A DNA stretch of 64,000 bases, from positions 14,181 to 78,180 of the forward strand of contig DASUKA010000158.1 in the NCBI GenBank assembly GCA_036278935.1, in the 5' to 3' direction. The first letter of the stretch is position 1. Each line of letters opens with the position of its first letter. Positions 32,410 to 41,715 of this stretch are shown piece after piece. Position numbers and translations under genes: made by a program. The notes beneath the pieces are model-generated. The model was given only the letters and a program-made list of their open reading frames with translations, ran no database searches and was not told where the DNA came from. This DNA comes from DASSNR01 sp036278935 (GTDB taxonomy: Bacteria > Gemmatimonadota > Gemmatimonadetes > Gemmatimonadales > Gemmatimonadaceae).

Positions 32410-34919
32410 GCTTTCCTCCGTCGAATCGCGAACGGCGCCCAGCGTCTGAGCCGCAGGCTGTTCGCGACCACGCTCACCGAGCTCAGCGCCATGGCCGCGC
32501 TGGCGAAGATCGGGCTGAGCAGGATGCCGAGCGATGGGAAGAGCACGCCCGCCGCGATCGGGATGCCGGCCGTGTTGTAGGCGAAGGCCCAGAAGAGATT
32601 CTGGCGCGTGATGCGCATCGTCCGGCGCGCCAGCGCGATGGCGGTCGCCACGCCGTCCAGGTCGCCGCGCATGAGCGTGATGTCGCTCGCCTCCATCGCG
32701 ATGTCCGTCCCGGTGCCGATGGCAACGCCCACGTCCGCGCGCGCCAGCGCCGGCGCATCGTTGATGCCGTCCCCCACCATGGCCACGACTGTCCCCGCAC
32801 GCTGAAGTCGCTGGACTTCCGCGGACTTTCCTTCGGGCAATACGCCAGCCACCACGCGCTCGATGCCCGCCTGCCGCGCGATCGCGTTGGCGGTGTGCTG
32901 GTTGTCGCCGGTGAGCATGACCACCTCCAACCCCATTCGCTTCAGCGTGGCAATGGCGCGGGCCGAGCCCGGCTTGATCGGATCAGCGACGGCGATGACG
33001 CCGGCCGCCATGCCATTGACGGCGACGTACACCGGTGTCTTTGCATCCGCCGCGAACCGTCGCGCTGCCGGGCGCAACGTCGCGATGCCGATGGATGCCT
33101 CATCCATGAGCCGCTCGTTCCCCACCAGCACCTCCGTGCCGTTCACCTCACCGCTCGCGCCGAACCCCGGCCGTGCCTCGAACCGCAGTGGCTCCGTGAT
33201 CACCACCGAGCGCGCCTTCGCATACCGCACGATCGCATCCGCCAGCGGATGCTCGGAGACACTCTCCAGCGATGCCACGAGGGAGAGGAGATCATTGAGG
33301 GAGCAGGGAGAAGGGAGAAGGGATGAGACCGGCTCCTGCGGGGAAGCCCTCGTACCCGAGGCCATTACTTCTCCCTTCTCCCTGTTTCCTTCTCCCTCGC
33401 CGTTCCCCACGACATCCGTCACCGTGGGCCGGCCCTCGGTGACAGTCCCCGTCTTGTCCAGGATCACTGTCTGGATGGCACTGGCGCGCTGCAGCGCCTC
33501 GCCTCCCTTGATCAGAATTCCGAGCTGAGCGCCCCGGCCGGTAGCCACCATGACGGCGGTCGGCACGGCGAGCCCCATGGCGCACGGGCAGGCGATGACC
33601 AGCACGGCCACCGCCGCGGAGAAGGCGGGAAGGAACGACGCGCCCGGCGCCGCCACCAGCCAGGTCACGAACGTCGCGATGGCGATCACGATGACCACGG
33701 GCACGAAGATCCCGCTCACGCGGTCCGCCAGTTGCTGGACGGGCGCCTGCGATGCCTGCGCCTCGCGCACCAGGCGCACGATCCGGGCAAGCACGCTCTC
33801 GCTGCCGAGTGTAGTGGCCCGGTAGCGGAAGGAACCGCTGGTGTTGATCGTGGCACCGATTACGCGGTCTCCCGCATGCTTCTCCACCGGCAGCGACTCG
33901 CCCGTGAGCATGGACTCGTCCACCGCGCTCGCGCCCGCAATCACCTCACCATCAACCGGAATGCGCTCGCCTGGCCGCACGATCACGATATCGCCCGCGC
34001 TGAGCTGCTCCACCGGAAGGTCGACCACCTCCTCACCACGCGACACGCGCGCCGTACGCGGCTGCAGTCGAACGAGCGCTCGCAACGCGGCCGAGGTTTC
34101 GCTCTTGGCCCGCGCGTCGAGCGTGTTGCCGATGAGCACGAGCGCGATGATGAACACCACCGCCTCGTAGTAGGCGTCCGGAGCGACGCCTCGTGCCACG
34201 AAGAAACCAGGCGCGACGGTCGTGGCGATCGAGAAGAGCAACGCCGCCCCCGTCCCCACGGCGATGAGCGTGTTCATGTCCGCCGAGCGATGCCGCAGCG
34301 CCGCCCACGCGCGCACGTAGAAATGCCGTCCCGCCCACACGACCACGACCAACGTGAGTGCGAGGGCGAGATACGCCAGCACCGGCACGGGAGCCGCGTA
34401 CAGCCAGGGCAGCCACACCTGAACATGGGGCGTGAGGACCGCCATCTCCCATCGCAGCAACGGGTCCGCCACGCGCGCCAGAGCGCCATGCTCGGCCGCC
34501 GCCATCATCGGCAACGAGAGGAGCACCACCAGCAGGCTGAGCCCCAAGCTCACGATGGCCCGGAGCCGCAGCGAGCGGAATTCGCGCGCCTGCTCGGCGC
34601 TCTGCGCGTCCTGCTCCTCCAGCGCCGTGCGTGTTCGGGAGGGCAACTCGGCGCCGTATCCCGTGGCGCGCACCGCCTCCACGAGGCGGTCCGGGGTGAC
34701 CACCGCGGGGTCGTACGTGACGGATGCATTGTTCAACACCAGGTTCACGGCGGCGCTCGCCACGCCGGGCTGCCGCTGCAACGTACGCTGCACCCGCGCC
34801 TGGCATGCCGCACACGTCATCCCGCTCACCGGCATGGTGATGGTCGTGGCCCCTCCGGCGCTCGTGTCGGGTGCGACCGGCACGCGTCGTTCACCGGAAT
34901 CGCGCGCGATGGTACTCAT
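32406..34919 (-). CDS. copA: Copper-exporting P1B-type ATPase with in-frame repeat insertion
   Basis: An 837-residue pump. The N-terminal HMA domain has Cys36-x-x-Cys39, followed by eight helices, the A-domain TGE motif (SMLTGESLPVEK), the transmembrane Cys-Pro-Cys at 444-446, the phosphorylation site Asp488 in DKTGT, the SEHP His motif and GDGxNDAP. The YN and MxxS motifs in the last two helices define the Cu(I) class. Residues about 507-541, between TDVVG and DLLSLVASLE, are not part of the family and are encoded by heptad-armed element C. copZ is 45 nt upstream and csoR overlaps the 3' end. Confidence 0.95.
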   Translation of the reverse strand: MSTIARDSGERRVPVAPDTSAGGATTITMPVSGMTCAACQARVQRTLQRQPGVASAAVNLVLNNASVTYDPAVVTPDRLVEAVRATGYGAELPSRTRTALEEQDAQSAEQAREFRSLRLRAIVSLGLSLLVVLLSLPMMAAAEHGALARVADPLLRWEMAVLTPHVQVWLPWLYAAPVPVLAYLALALTLVVVVWAGRHFYVRAWAALRHRSADMNTLIAVGTGAALLFSIATTVAPGFFVARGVAPDAYYEAVVFIIALVLIGNTLDARAKSETSAALRALVRLQPRTARVSRGEEVVDLPVEQLSAGDIVIVRPGERIPVDGEVIAGASAVDESMLTGESLPVEKHAGDRVIGATINTSGSFRYRATTLGSESVLARIVRLVREAQASQAPVQQLADRVSGIFVPVVIVIAIATFVTWLVAAPGASFLPAFSAAVAVLVIACPCAMGLAVPTAVMVATGRGAQLGILIKGGEALQRASAIQTVILDKTGTVTEGRPTVTDVVGNGEGEGNREKGEVMASGTRASPQEPVSSLLPSPCSLNDLLSLVASLESVSEHPLADAIVRYAKARSVVITEPLRFEARPGFGASGEVNGTEVLVGNERLMDEASIGIATLRPAARRFAADAKTPVYVAVNGMAAGVIAVADPIKPGSARAIATLKRMGLEVVMLTGDNQHTANAIARQAGIERVVAGVLPEGKSAEVQRLQRAGTVVAMVGDGINDAPALARADVGVAIGTGTDIAMEASDITLMRGDLDGVATAIALARRTMRITRQNLFWAFAYNTAGIPIAAGVLFPSLGILLSPIFASAAMALSSVSVVANSLRLRRWAPFAIRRRKA
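33296..33401. repeat. Heptad-armed inverted element C, inside copA
   Basis: Left arm units GGGAGCA, GGGAGAA, GGGAGAA, GGGATGA make a perfect four-tract G-quadruplex motif with 4-nt loops. A 17-bp stretch (33304-33320) is repeated in perfect inversion at 33368-33384. The element lies in frame in the nucleotide-binding domain of copA and adds about 35 residues. Confidence 0.85.
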
Positions 34920-34964
34920 GGTCTCACTCCGCTCCCGCGCGGCACAGCATGAAGCACACGCCCC

Positions 34965-35171
34965 TCACGCCGCCTGCGCGCTGTACCCCTCGTCGTTTAT
35001 CGCGTCCACGATCTGCTCCGGCGTGGCCGAATGCGGATCGTAGTGCACCGTGGCGGAGCCCACCTCCACCCGATCCACGCGCACTCCCTGCATTCGCTCC
35101 AGCGCGCCGCGCACCGCGCGCACGCAGTGCTCGCAACTCATCCCGCTGATATCCAGCTGCAACTGTTCCAT
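34965..35171 (-). CDS. copZ: Copper chaperone CopZ
   Basis: A 68-residue single HMA domain. The Cu(I) motif is Gly-Met-Ser-Cys13-Glu-His-Cys16, with the usual beta-alpha-beta-beta-alpha-beta length. It hands Cu(I) to CopA. GGAGGAG lies just upstream of the ATG. It is the first gene of the minus-strand copZ-copA-csoR operon, 45 nt ahead of copA, and its promoter contains a CsoR-like box. Confidence 0.93.
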   Translation of the reverse strand: MEQLQLDISGMSCEHCVRAVRGALERMQGVRVDRVEVGSATVHYDPHSATPEQIVDAINDEGYSAQAA

Positions 35172-35206
35172 GCCGCTCCTCCGGTCGGGGTCAGATCTCT
35201 ACGGGG

Positions 35207-35235
35207 AATCTAAATACCCCCCACCCCTATCTCAA
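35207..35235 (-). promoter_or_regulatory. Copper operon promoter with CsoR-like operator in the spacer
   Basis: On the minus strand TTGAGA (35235-35230), a 17-nt spacer and TAGATT (35212-35207) make a near-consensus promoter. The spacer carries ATAGGGGTGGGGGGTAT (35230-35214), a G-tract flanked by ATA and TAT, which is the general form of CsoR operators. The position in the spacer and the csoR gene in the operon both support copper-inducible autoregulation. Confidence 0.75.
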
Positions 35236-35255
35236 GGAGGGACCGACGAGCGCGG

Positions 35256-35390
35256 TGAGAGAGGCGGAAGGCGGGAGGCGAGAGGTGAAAGGTGAGAGGA
35301 GAAAGGAGAAACGGCTTTGGAGGCGAGAGCCATCATCGCGGGAACCGGCTCCTTTCTCCTTTCTCCTCTCTCTCCGTTCCCCGTCGGACC
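35256..35390. repeat. Heptad-armed inverted element D
   Basis: Left arm heptads GAGAGGT, GAAAGGT, GAGAGGA, GAAAGGA, GAAACGG; an 18-bp stretch (35294-35311) recurs in perfect inversion at 35353-35370. The core contains ACGGCTTTGGAGGCGAGAG, similar to the minus-strand core of element A. It lies between the copper promoter and the histidine kinase 3' end. Confidence 0.8.
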
Positions 35391-35410
35391 ATCCGTACGC
35401 GGGACTCGAG

Positions 35411-37117
35411 CTATCGCAGCGGCAACCGCAGGGTAAACGTGCTGCCCACGCCCACTGCGCTCTCCACGGCGATCCGGCCGCCGAGGAGGTGGCCCAGGCG
35501 CCGGGCGACGCTCAGACCCAGGCCGGTGCCGCCCACGCGTCGCGTGGGGTAGTGCTCCACCTGGAAGAACGCTTCGAAGATGCGCTCCTGATCCTCGGGC
35601 GCGATACCGATGCCGGTATCACGAACGGCAAAGGCCACCCCTGTGCGCTCCGGCAGGCACTGCAGCGTGACCGATCCGCGCTCGGTGTACTTCACGGCGT
35701 TGGTCAGCAGATTCACGAGAATCTGCCTGAGCTTGTCCGGATCGGTCTCGAGCTGCAGCGGACGGGGCGGGCGCTCTACCGAGAGCGGGAGCTGCTTGTC
35801 CGCGGCAAGGGGCGCGACAATGGCCGCCGCCTCATCCAGTGCCGCGGCTGCATCGATGCGCTCCGGATGCACTGTCTCGCGTTCCGCCTCGATGCGGGAG
35901 AGGGTAAGCAGTTCATCGATGAGCGCCAGCAGATGCACGGCGCTGATCTTGATGCGCTCCAGCTGCCCATGCTGCGCCTCGGTCACGGGGCCGGTAATGC
36001 CGTCGGCCAGTAGCTCCTCGTACCCCATGATCGCCGTGAGCGGGGTGCGGAGTTCGTGGCTCATCACCGCCAGAAAGCGCGACTTCGCCTGATTCTCGGC
36101 TTCCGCTTCGGCGCGGGCGCGCACCTGCGCGGTGACATCGACGGCAAACACCAGCACGCCATCCACCCGTCCAGTAGCATCACGCAGCGGCTGATAGACG
36201 AAGTTGGCGAACCCCTCGGAGGACGTCCCGCCGTTCCGCCACGTGACCGGCACGCCGGTGCCCACATACGGCTCGCCGCCGTGATACACCGCATCCAGCT
36301 GCTCGAGCAGACCCTGTCCTTCGAGATCAGGAAAGAGCTCCCGCGCGGGCCGTCCATGGTAGCGCCGATCACCGAAGATCTGCCGGAAGGCGGCGTTCAC
36401 CGACTCCAGGATGTGGTCGGGCCCACGGGTGATGCCCACGGCCGCCGGTATCTGCTTGAAGATACCCGCCATGCGCGTGCGCTCGGCATCCGCCTCCGCG
36501 CGCGCAGCACCGGCGCCGCCGGCGAGCTGGGCAGTGTCCATTGCCAGCGCCGCCAGGGCGGCCATGTCGGTGGCCAGCGCGATGTCATCATTGCCAAGAT
36601 GGCGTCCCTCGGTGGTGCAGACGAACGCCATGGCGCCGAGTGTCTGCCCGCGCAGCTGGAGCGGAACGACCAGACCCGCGCGAAGCCCCAGATGCCGCAG
36701 CAGCCCGAGATGCGCCTCGCTCCGCGCGGCGGAGCGAAGATCATCCTCGGTGATGGCCGGAACGAGCTGTGTCGCACCGGTGCGGAGCACGTGCGAGATC
36801 GGATGACTGCTCGCGAGCCGCGGCGGGTACCGGATCAACTGCTCGCGGGCGATCCTGTCCGCTTCGGGATTCGCGTGCGCTGCCGCGACGCGCTGCGGCG
36901 TCCCGTCCGGCCCCAGCGCGTCGATCACGCAGAGATCGGCGATGAATGGCACGCTCAGCCGCGCGAGGCTGGCCAGCGCGGTGCCGCAGTCGCGCGCGCC
37001 CGTGAGGACGCGGTTCGCCTCACGCAGCAGCGCGAGCTGACGCTCCGCGGTATGATGGACCGGATCCGCCCATGCTCTCTGGTGTTCCGGTCCAGGTCGG
37101 TCGCATGACAGTGACAT
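35411..37117 (-). CDS. GAF-PAS hybrid sensor histidine kinase
   Basis: A 568-residue kinase without membrane helices. Residues about 20-185 form a GAF domain, 205-325 a PAS domain, and 335-400 the HisKA dimer with the phospho-acceptor H354 in SHELRTP. The HATPase domain has the N box NLLTNAVKYTE, G1 DTGIGIAPEDQ and G2 GTGLGLSVARRLG. The ATG at 37117 is chosen over 37165 because GAGGAG lies 4 nt upstream of it. No response regulator gene is adjacent; the LuxR protein at 47 kb has a degenerate receiver and is not an obvious partner. The input signal is probably a soluble ligand or redox state. Confidence 0.9.
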   Translation of the reverse strand: MSLSCDRPGPEHQRAWADPVHHTAERQLALLREANRVLTGARDCGTALASLARLSVPFIADLCVIDALGPDGTPQRVAAAHANPEADRIAREQLIRYPPRLASSHPISHVLRTGATQLVPAITEDDLRSAARSEAHLGLLRHLGLRAGLVVPLQLRGQTLGAMAFVCTTEGRHLGNDDIALATDMAALAALAMDTAQLAGGAGAARAEADAERTRMAGIFKQIPAAVGITRGPDHILESVNAAFRQIFGDRRYHGRPARELFPDLEGQGLLEQLDAVYHGGEPYVGTGVPVTWRNGGTSSEGFANFVYQPLRDATGRVDGVLVFAVDVTAQVRARAEAEAENQAKSRFLAVMSHELRTPLTAIMGYEELLADGITGPVTEAQHGQLERIKISAVHLLALIDELLTLSRIEAERETVHPERIDAAAALDEAAAIVAPLAADKQLPLSVERPPRPLQLETDPDKLRQILVNLLTNAVKYTERGSVTLQCLPERTGVAFAVRDTGIGIAPEDQERIFEAFFQVEHYPTRRVGGTGLGLSVARRLGHLLGGRIAVESAVGVGSTFTLRLPLR

Positions 37118-37222
37118 GCCGCTCCTCATCGAGAGATCCGAACATCGTCTCGCGCATGGGTGCACGGGTCGTCTTCCGTCGCAATGTAAGACCGTGCGAT
37201 GGAAAGGCGAACGCCGCTCACG

Positions 37223-38692
37223 TCACGTGAGGTGCATGGCGTGCTGGGCGAATTGCCCGAACGGCCCTCCCCCGCCGCCGAGCGCCGCGGTGAGGGGACC
37301 CAGGTGCAGGATCTGGCGCGCGATGCTGAAGTAGATGATCAGGCCCAGCACGTCCACCAGCGATGCCACGAAGGGCGAGGAGGCGATGGCCGGGTCGAAG
37401 CCGATCTTCGTGAACACGAGCGGCAGCATGGCGCCCACGAGCGTCCCCGCGAGTACCACGGCCACCAGGGTGAGGGCCACCACCAGCGCCAGCGCGTGCC
37501 CGTTCCCCCATCCATAGGGCCTCGGCATGACGGTGCGCGCGAAGCCGATCGCGCCCAGGAAGATGCCCAGTGTGATCCCCTGGCCCAGCTCGCGCACCAG
37601 AACGCGCAGTGTGTCGCGCAACCGCACATCGCCCACGGCCAGTGCGCGGGTGATGAGGGTGGCCGACTGCGAGCCCGAGTTGCCGCCCGAGCTGATGATG
37701 AGCGGGATGAAGAATGAGAGTGCCAGCACCGCGTTCAGCTCGTTCTGATACGCCCGGAGCGCCGAACCGGTGAGCATCTCCTCGAGGAAGAGCAGGATGA
37801 GCCAGCCGCCCCGCTTGATCACGATGTCCCAGAAGGTGGCTTGCGAGTACGGCTGCTCCAGCGGCTGCACGCCGCCGAGCATCTGCACATCCTCCGTCTG
37901 CTCCTCGACCATCGCGTCGATCACGTCGTCCACCGTCACCACCCCGATGATGCGCCCACCCTCATCCACCACCGGCACGGCCACGAGGTCGTACTTGGAC
38001 GTGATGCGCGCCACCTCTTCCCGGTCGGCGGTGGCGGGGACGGTCACGATGTCCGTCCATGCGAGATCGGACACGCGCGACCCTTCCGGTGCGGCGAGCA
38101 GCTCGCGCAGCGACAGCACGCCGCGCACGCGCCCGCCCGCGTCAGTGGCGTAGATGGTGTAGATCGCCTCGCGGCGGCCGACACGCGCCGCCGCGCGCAC
38201 GATGCGCAGCGCCTCCTCCACGAGCAGGTCCTGTGCGACGGAGACGAACTCCGTGGTCATCAATCCGCCGGCGGATTCCGGCGGATATGCCAGCAGCCGC
38301 TCCGTTTCACCGCGCGCCGCCAGCGGAATTTCCGAGAGAATGTCCTCCGCGTGCGCTTCCTCGAGATCTTCAATGGCGTCCGCCCGATCGTCCGGCGTCA
38401 TCTCGGACACGAGCGCGGCCGCCTGCTTCGGGCTCAGCGCCTCCAGCACGTCGGTGCGGAGATCATCGTCCAGATACTCGAGCACATCGCCGGCGCGGGC
38501 GGGCGGGAGCGCGCGCAGCAGCTGCGCGATCCGCACGACGGGCAGGAGCTCGGCCACGTCCGCCAGGTTGGCGGGGTGGAGTTCCTCGGTCTCGGCCGCG
38601 ACGTTCGCCGGCGATTCGTCCAGGAGCGCCAGGATATCGGGGGCCAGGAGCGCGGCGACGGGGCGCTCGGCGTTTCGCTGAGGTGGAGTCAT
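37223..38692 (-). CDS. mgtE: MgtE-family magnesium transporter
   Basis: A 489-residue protein in MgtE order: a helical N-domain (residues about 35-135, LHPANLADVAELL), two CBS domains (about 140-265, with GVVTVDDVIDAM), a plug helix and five membrane helices from about 290. The conserved SSGGNSGSQSATLITRALA sequence lines the pore. The CBS pair closes the channel when cytosolic Mg2+ is high. It is monocistronic, 105 nt from the kinase gene. I looked for an M-box riboswitch upstream and did not find one, so regulation is probably only post-translational. Confidence 0.94.
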   Translation of the reverse strand: MTPPQRNAERPVAALLAPDILALLDESPANVAAETEELHPANLADVAELLPVVRIAQLLRALPPARAGDVLEYLDDDLRTDVLEALSPKQAAALVSEMTPDDRADAIEDLEEAHAEDILSEIPLAARGETERLLAYPPESAGGLMTTEFVSVAQDLLVEEALRIVRAAARVGRREAIYTIYATDAGGRVRGVLSLRELLAAPEGSRVSDLAWTDIVTVPATADREEVARITSKYDLVAVPVVDEGGRIIGVVTVDDVIDAMVEEQTEDVQMLGGVQPLEQPYSQATFWDIVIKRGGWLILLFLEEMLTGSALRAYQNELNAVLALSFFIPLIISSGGNSGSQSATLITRALAVGDVRLRDTLRVLVRELGQGITLGIFLGAIGFARTVMPRPYGWGNGHALALVVALTLVAVVLAGTLVGAMLPLVFTKIGFDPAIASSPFVASLVDVLGLIIYFSIARQILHLGPLTAALGGGGGPFGQFAQHAMHLT

Positions 38693-38842
38693 GGCAACCG
38701 TCCTCTGGGCTCGGGTGGCACGGGCGACCGGGGATACGGATTCGCCGTGCTGCCCTGGGAAGCGGGCGTCAAGTTACGCGCGGGCCATGGTGCATACAAG
38801 CGCGCCCGAGCGTACCGTGGCGACCGTCCGTCCAGGGGGGAC

Positions 38843-38876
38843 TTGACAGCGGCCGGGGATGCTAGAAACTTAGCAT
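38843..38876 (+). promoter_or_regulatory. blaI promoter with BlaI-type palindromic operator
   Basis: TTGACA (38843-38848) is a consensus -35 box; the -10 is poor and falls in the palindrome. The palindrome ATGCTA-N6-TAGCAT (38859-38876) is perfect. A close match, GTGCTA-N6-CAGCAT, lies at 41815-41832 ahead of the secreted HEAT gene. Paired sites like this fit repression by the BlaI-like protein encoded directly downstream. Confidence 0.75.
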
Positions 38877-38917
38877 ACAGCGAATCCGTACGGCTCTTCG
38901 ACGCGAGGTCAGTTCCT

Positions 38918-39310
38918 ATGTCCAGGTCATCCCCGACAGCCCACCTCACCCGCCGCGAGCGGCAGATTATGGATGTGCTCTTTCGCCACGGCAGCGCGAC
39001 AGTGGCCGAGGTGATGGAGCGCATCCCCGATCCGCCGGGCTATTCGGCGGTGCGCGCGACCCTCCGCATCCTCGAGGACAAGGGGCACGTGGTGCACACG
39101 GAAGATGGACCCCGCTACGTGTATCTGCCGGCCATCGCGCCGGAGGAAGCGCGGACCGATGCGCTCAGGCATCTCGTCCGGACCTTCTTCAACGGCTCCG
39201 CGGAGCAGGCTGCAGCCGCGCTGCTCACCATGTCGGACGCTCGGCTCACCGATGCGGAAATCGCTCGCCTCCGCACGGCCATCCGTACCGCCCGCAAGAG
39301 GGGGAAATAA
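38918..39310 (+). CDS. BlaI/MecI-family repressor
   Basis: A 130-residue winged-helix protein. LTRRERQIMDVLFRHGSATVAEVMERIP is the BlaI opening, YSAVRATLRILEDKGHVVH the recognition helix and wing, and the C-terminal 50 residues form the dimerisation helices where BlaR1-type proteases normally trigger cleavage. The M56 protease gene follows after 3 nt, giving the standard BlaI-BlaR1 pair. A perfect ATGCTA palindrome covers its promoter. The signal in this case is unlikely to be only beta-lactam, since the protease carries HEAT repeats and no penicillin-binding domain. Confidence 0.92.
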   Translation: MSRSSPTAHLTRRERQIMDVLFRHGSATVAEVMERIPDPPGYSAVRATLRILEDKGHVVHTEDGPRYVYLPAIAPEEARTDALRHLVRTFFNGSAEQAAAALLTMSDARLTDAEIARLRTAIRTARKRGK

Positions 39311-39313
39311 GCC

Positions 39314-41707
39314 ATGCCCTCGTTCCTCTCCATGCTGCCGGTGGTTGGCATGCTGTCGGCCATCCCGGTGGTGGCGCTCCTGATCAAGGCCACCCTTCTG
39401 CTGGCAGTCGCGCTCGCCGCTGCCGCAGCGCTCCGCCGCGCGTCGGCCAGCGCACGCCACCTGCTCTGGGTGGGCGTGTTGGCCGCGCTCGTGCTCCTTC
39501 CGCTGCTGTCGCGGTGGGTGCCATGGCGCATCGGCGTGCTCCCGCCGCCGGCTGCCGTTGCGGCCGTATCGCACGCGGCCGCGCCGCCGGCACTCCGCCA
39601 CACGGAAGCTGCAGACCCCGCGGGCCCGGCGCTCATGGCGCCCGGCGAACCGCGTGCGAACGCAGCCGCCACGGTATACGAGCCTGACGCGCTTCGCCCC
39701 GCGGCAACGCCGAGCGGAAGTGAACAGGCGACCCTCAAGTCCCGCTCACCGGATGCCGGCGCGGCGCGGGCGGCGGGCGATCCCGGTGTGGCGGCGAGCG
39801 ACGCCGTGACGACGGCGACCGGTACGTCCTCCACGCCGTCGGGCGTGCTCCTGCACAAGGGATGGCTGGTGCTTCTGGCGCTCTGGGCGGCCGGCGCGCT
39901 CGCGATTCTCGCGCGGCTGGCCATCGGCGCGGTTGCCGTGCGCCGCATCGTGCGGAGCGCGCGAGCGCTGGACAACGCCGGGTGGCGCACGCCGCTCTGG
40001 GAGGTGGCGGACAGGATGGGTCTCGCGGATGTCCCGGCACTCGTGCAGAGCGAGCGGGTGTCGATGCCATTCGCGTGCGGCCTGTTCCACCCCATCGTCG
40101 TCCTGCCGCCCGAAGCGGAAAGGTGGAGCGACGAGCGGCGGCGCGCCGTCCTCTGCCACGAGTTGGCGCACGTGCGGCGGCGTGATCTGCTTGGCCATAC
40201 GCTCGGCCGAGTAGCGTGCGCGCTGTACTGGTTCCATCCGCTGGCGTGGACCGCGGCGCGACGACTGCGCATGGAGAGCGAGTGCGCCTGCGATGATCTC
40301 GTGTTGAGCGCCGGGACGCGCGCCTCGGAGTATGCCGATCATCTGCTGCAGATCGTGACCGCTGTGCGCGCGGCGGCCGCGCCCATCGCGGCGTTGCCGA
40401 TGGCGCGGCGCTCCGAGTTCGAGGGACGCATGCTCGCGATCCTCGACCCCGGCCGTTCGCGCCGTGTGCCGGGTCGCGTGCAGAGCGGGGCGATGGTTGT
40501 TGCACTCGCCGGCATCGCGATTTCGGTGTCGGCCATGGCGCCGAGCAGTGAGCGCCCCGGCCGGAACGGCGGTACTGTGACTGACAGCGTTGTGGGCGCA
40601 AGCGCCCATCAGCATGCGGATACGGTTGCCGGTGCGACTGTTGCGCGCCGTGGCTGCACCGCCGGCAGCCGCATGCGCTGCGAGCGGCCGCGGCGGATCG
40701 GCGATGGGACGCCTCCCGCGCGCGATGCTCGGCCCATGGCGCCGGCGTCCGACTCTGCTCGAGCTGCGCTGCGGCAGACACTGACGGTGGCTTCCGCAAT
40801 GGATGCGCCGGACGGCGTCGCGGCGGATACGGGCGAGCGAATGGGCGATGTGATTGCGCAGTCTGTCGACTCGATCGTGAGTGCGGTGGGCGATATCGCG
40901 CCCATGGTGACCACCGTGGTGAGCGGTGCCGTCGTGCCAGCGGTGAACGAGGCGATGCAGGAGGTGCTGGATGGCAGCCATTCCTTCCATCGCGAGATGG
41001 ACGCACAGTCGAGGGCGGCGCTTCGTGATCTCCGCCGCTCCCTGAAAGCAGATCGCCACACCTGGCGGTCGCGGTCAGCAACAGGCCCCGACAGCACCGC
41101 GCTCGCTGCCCTCGTGCACGTGCTGGGCACGGATAGCAGCGCGACGGTGCGCAAGTCGGCGGCCTGGGCGCTCGGTCGCAGCGGCTCCTCGGACCCTCAG
41201 GTTCTTGCGGCACTCGGAACGGCACTGCAGCGGGACGCGAGCCCCGACGTGCGAAACATGGCCGCGTGGGGGTTGGGTGAGAGCGAGGATTCTGCCGCCG
41301 TGCCCGCGCTCGCGGCGGCACTCTCGGACAGCAGCGCGAAGGTGCGCGGACTCGCCGCATGGGCACTGGGTCAGATCGAGCCGCCGCACGCACCGCCACG
41401 TCTTGTCGCGGCATTGCGCGATGCGGACACAGAGGTGCGATCGAGGGCGGCGTGGGCCTTGGGGCAGATTCAGGACTCCGCCACCGTCACCGCGCTCTCT
41501 ACGGCGCTCCGCAGCGAGCAGGACAGCGGCGTGCAGCGCATGGAGGCGTGGGCGCTCCTCCGTATGGGCAACGTGTCGCAGTCGGCGCTTCTGGAACTGC
41601 TCAAGTCGCCCGACCCGGAAATCCGGGCGCGTGCCACTCGCGCGCTGGTCGGCTACGGAACGGGCGGCTGGTCCATGCCCATGCCGATGCCGCGCCCCAT
41701 GCCCTGA
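39314..41707 (+). CDS. BlaR1-like M56 metalloprotease fused to HEAT repeats
   Basis: A 797-residue protein. Helices near 20-42 and 46-65, an outer loop rich in Ala/Pro, a further helix near 180-200, then the M56 zinc protease domain with H282-E283-x-x-H286 (CHELAHVRRRD) and the downstream ESECACDD segment. A helix near 395-412 leads to an unstructured region of about 180 residues and then about five HEAT/PBS-lyase repeats (590-780), each with an AAWALG signature. The tail is Met/Pro-rich. In BlaR1 the last part is a penicillin sensor; here HEAT repeats replace it, on the outer side if topology is conserved. Confidence 0.88.
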   Translation: MPSFLSMLPVVGMLSAIPVVALLIKATLLLAVALAAAAALRRASASARHLLWVGVLAALVLLPLLSRWVPWRIGVLPPPAAVAAVSHAAAPPALRHTEAADPAGPALMAPGEPRANAAATVYEPDALRPAATPSGSEQATLKSRSPDAGAARAAGDPGVAASDAVTTATGTSSTPSGVLLHKGWLVLLALWAAGALAILARLAIGAVAVRRIVRSARALDNAGWRTPLWEVADRMGLADVPALVQSERVSMPFACGLFHPIVVLPPEAERWSDERRRAVLCHELAHVRRRDLLGHTLGRVACALYWFHPLAWTAARRLRMESECACDDLVLSAGTRASEYADHLLQIVTAVRAAAAPIAALPMARRSEFEGRMLAILDPGRSRRVPGRVQSGAMVVALAGIAISVSAMAPSSERPGRNGGTVTDSVVGASAHQHADTVAGATVARRGCTAGSRMRCERPRRIGDGTPPARDARPMAPASDSARAALRQTLTVASAMDAPDGVAADTGERMGDVIAQSVDSIVSAVGDIAPMVTTVVSGAVVPAVNEAMQEVLDGSHSFHREMDAQSRAALRDLRRSLKADRHTWRSRSATGPDSTALAALVHVLGTDSSATVRKSAAWALGRSGSSDPQVLAALGTALQRDASPDVRNMAAWGLGESEDSAAVPALAAALSDSSAKVRGLAAWALGQIEPPHAPPRLVAALRDADTEVRSRAAWALGQIQDSATVTALSTALRSEQDSGVQRMEAWALLRMGNVSQSALLELLKSPDPEIRARATRALVGYGTGGWSMPMPMPRPMP

Positions 41708-41715
41708 GGTGTCTG

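Noticed and set aside
34965..35171. The Cys-less HMA-like protein at 46.7 kb as a second copper chaperone
   Set aside because: Both ligand cysteines are serine, so it is unlikely to bind Cu(I) as CopZ does.
38693..38842. M-box magnesium riboswitch upstream of mgtE
   Set aside because: The region before the mgtE start lacks the extended conserved helices of the M-box and is short, with the blaI promoter close by on the other strand.
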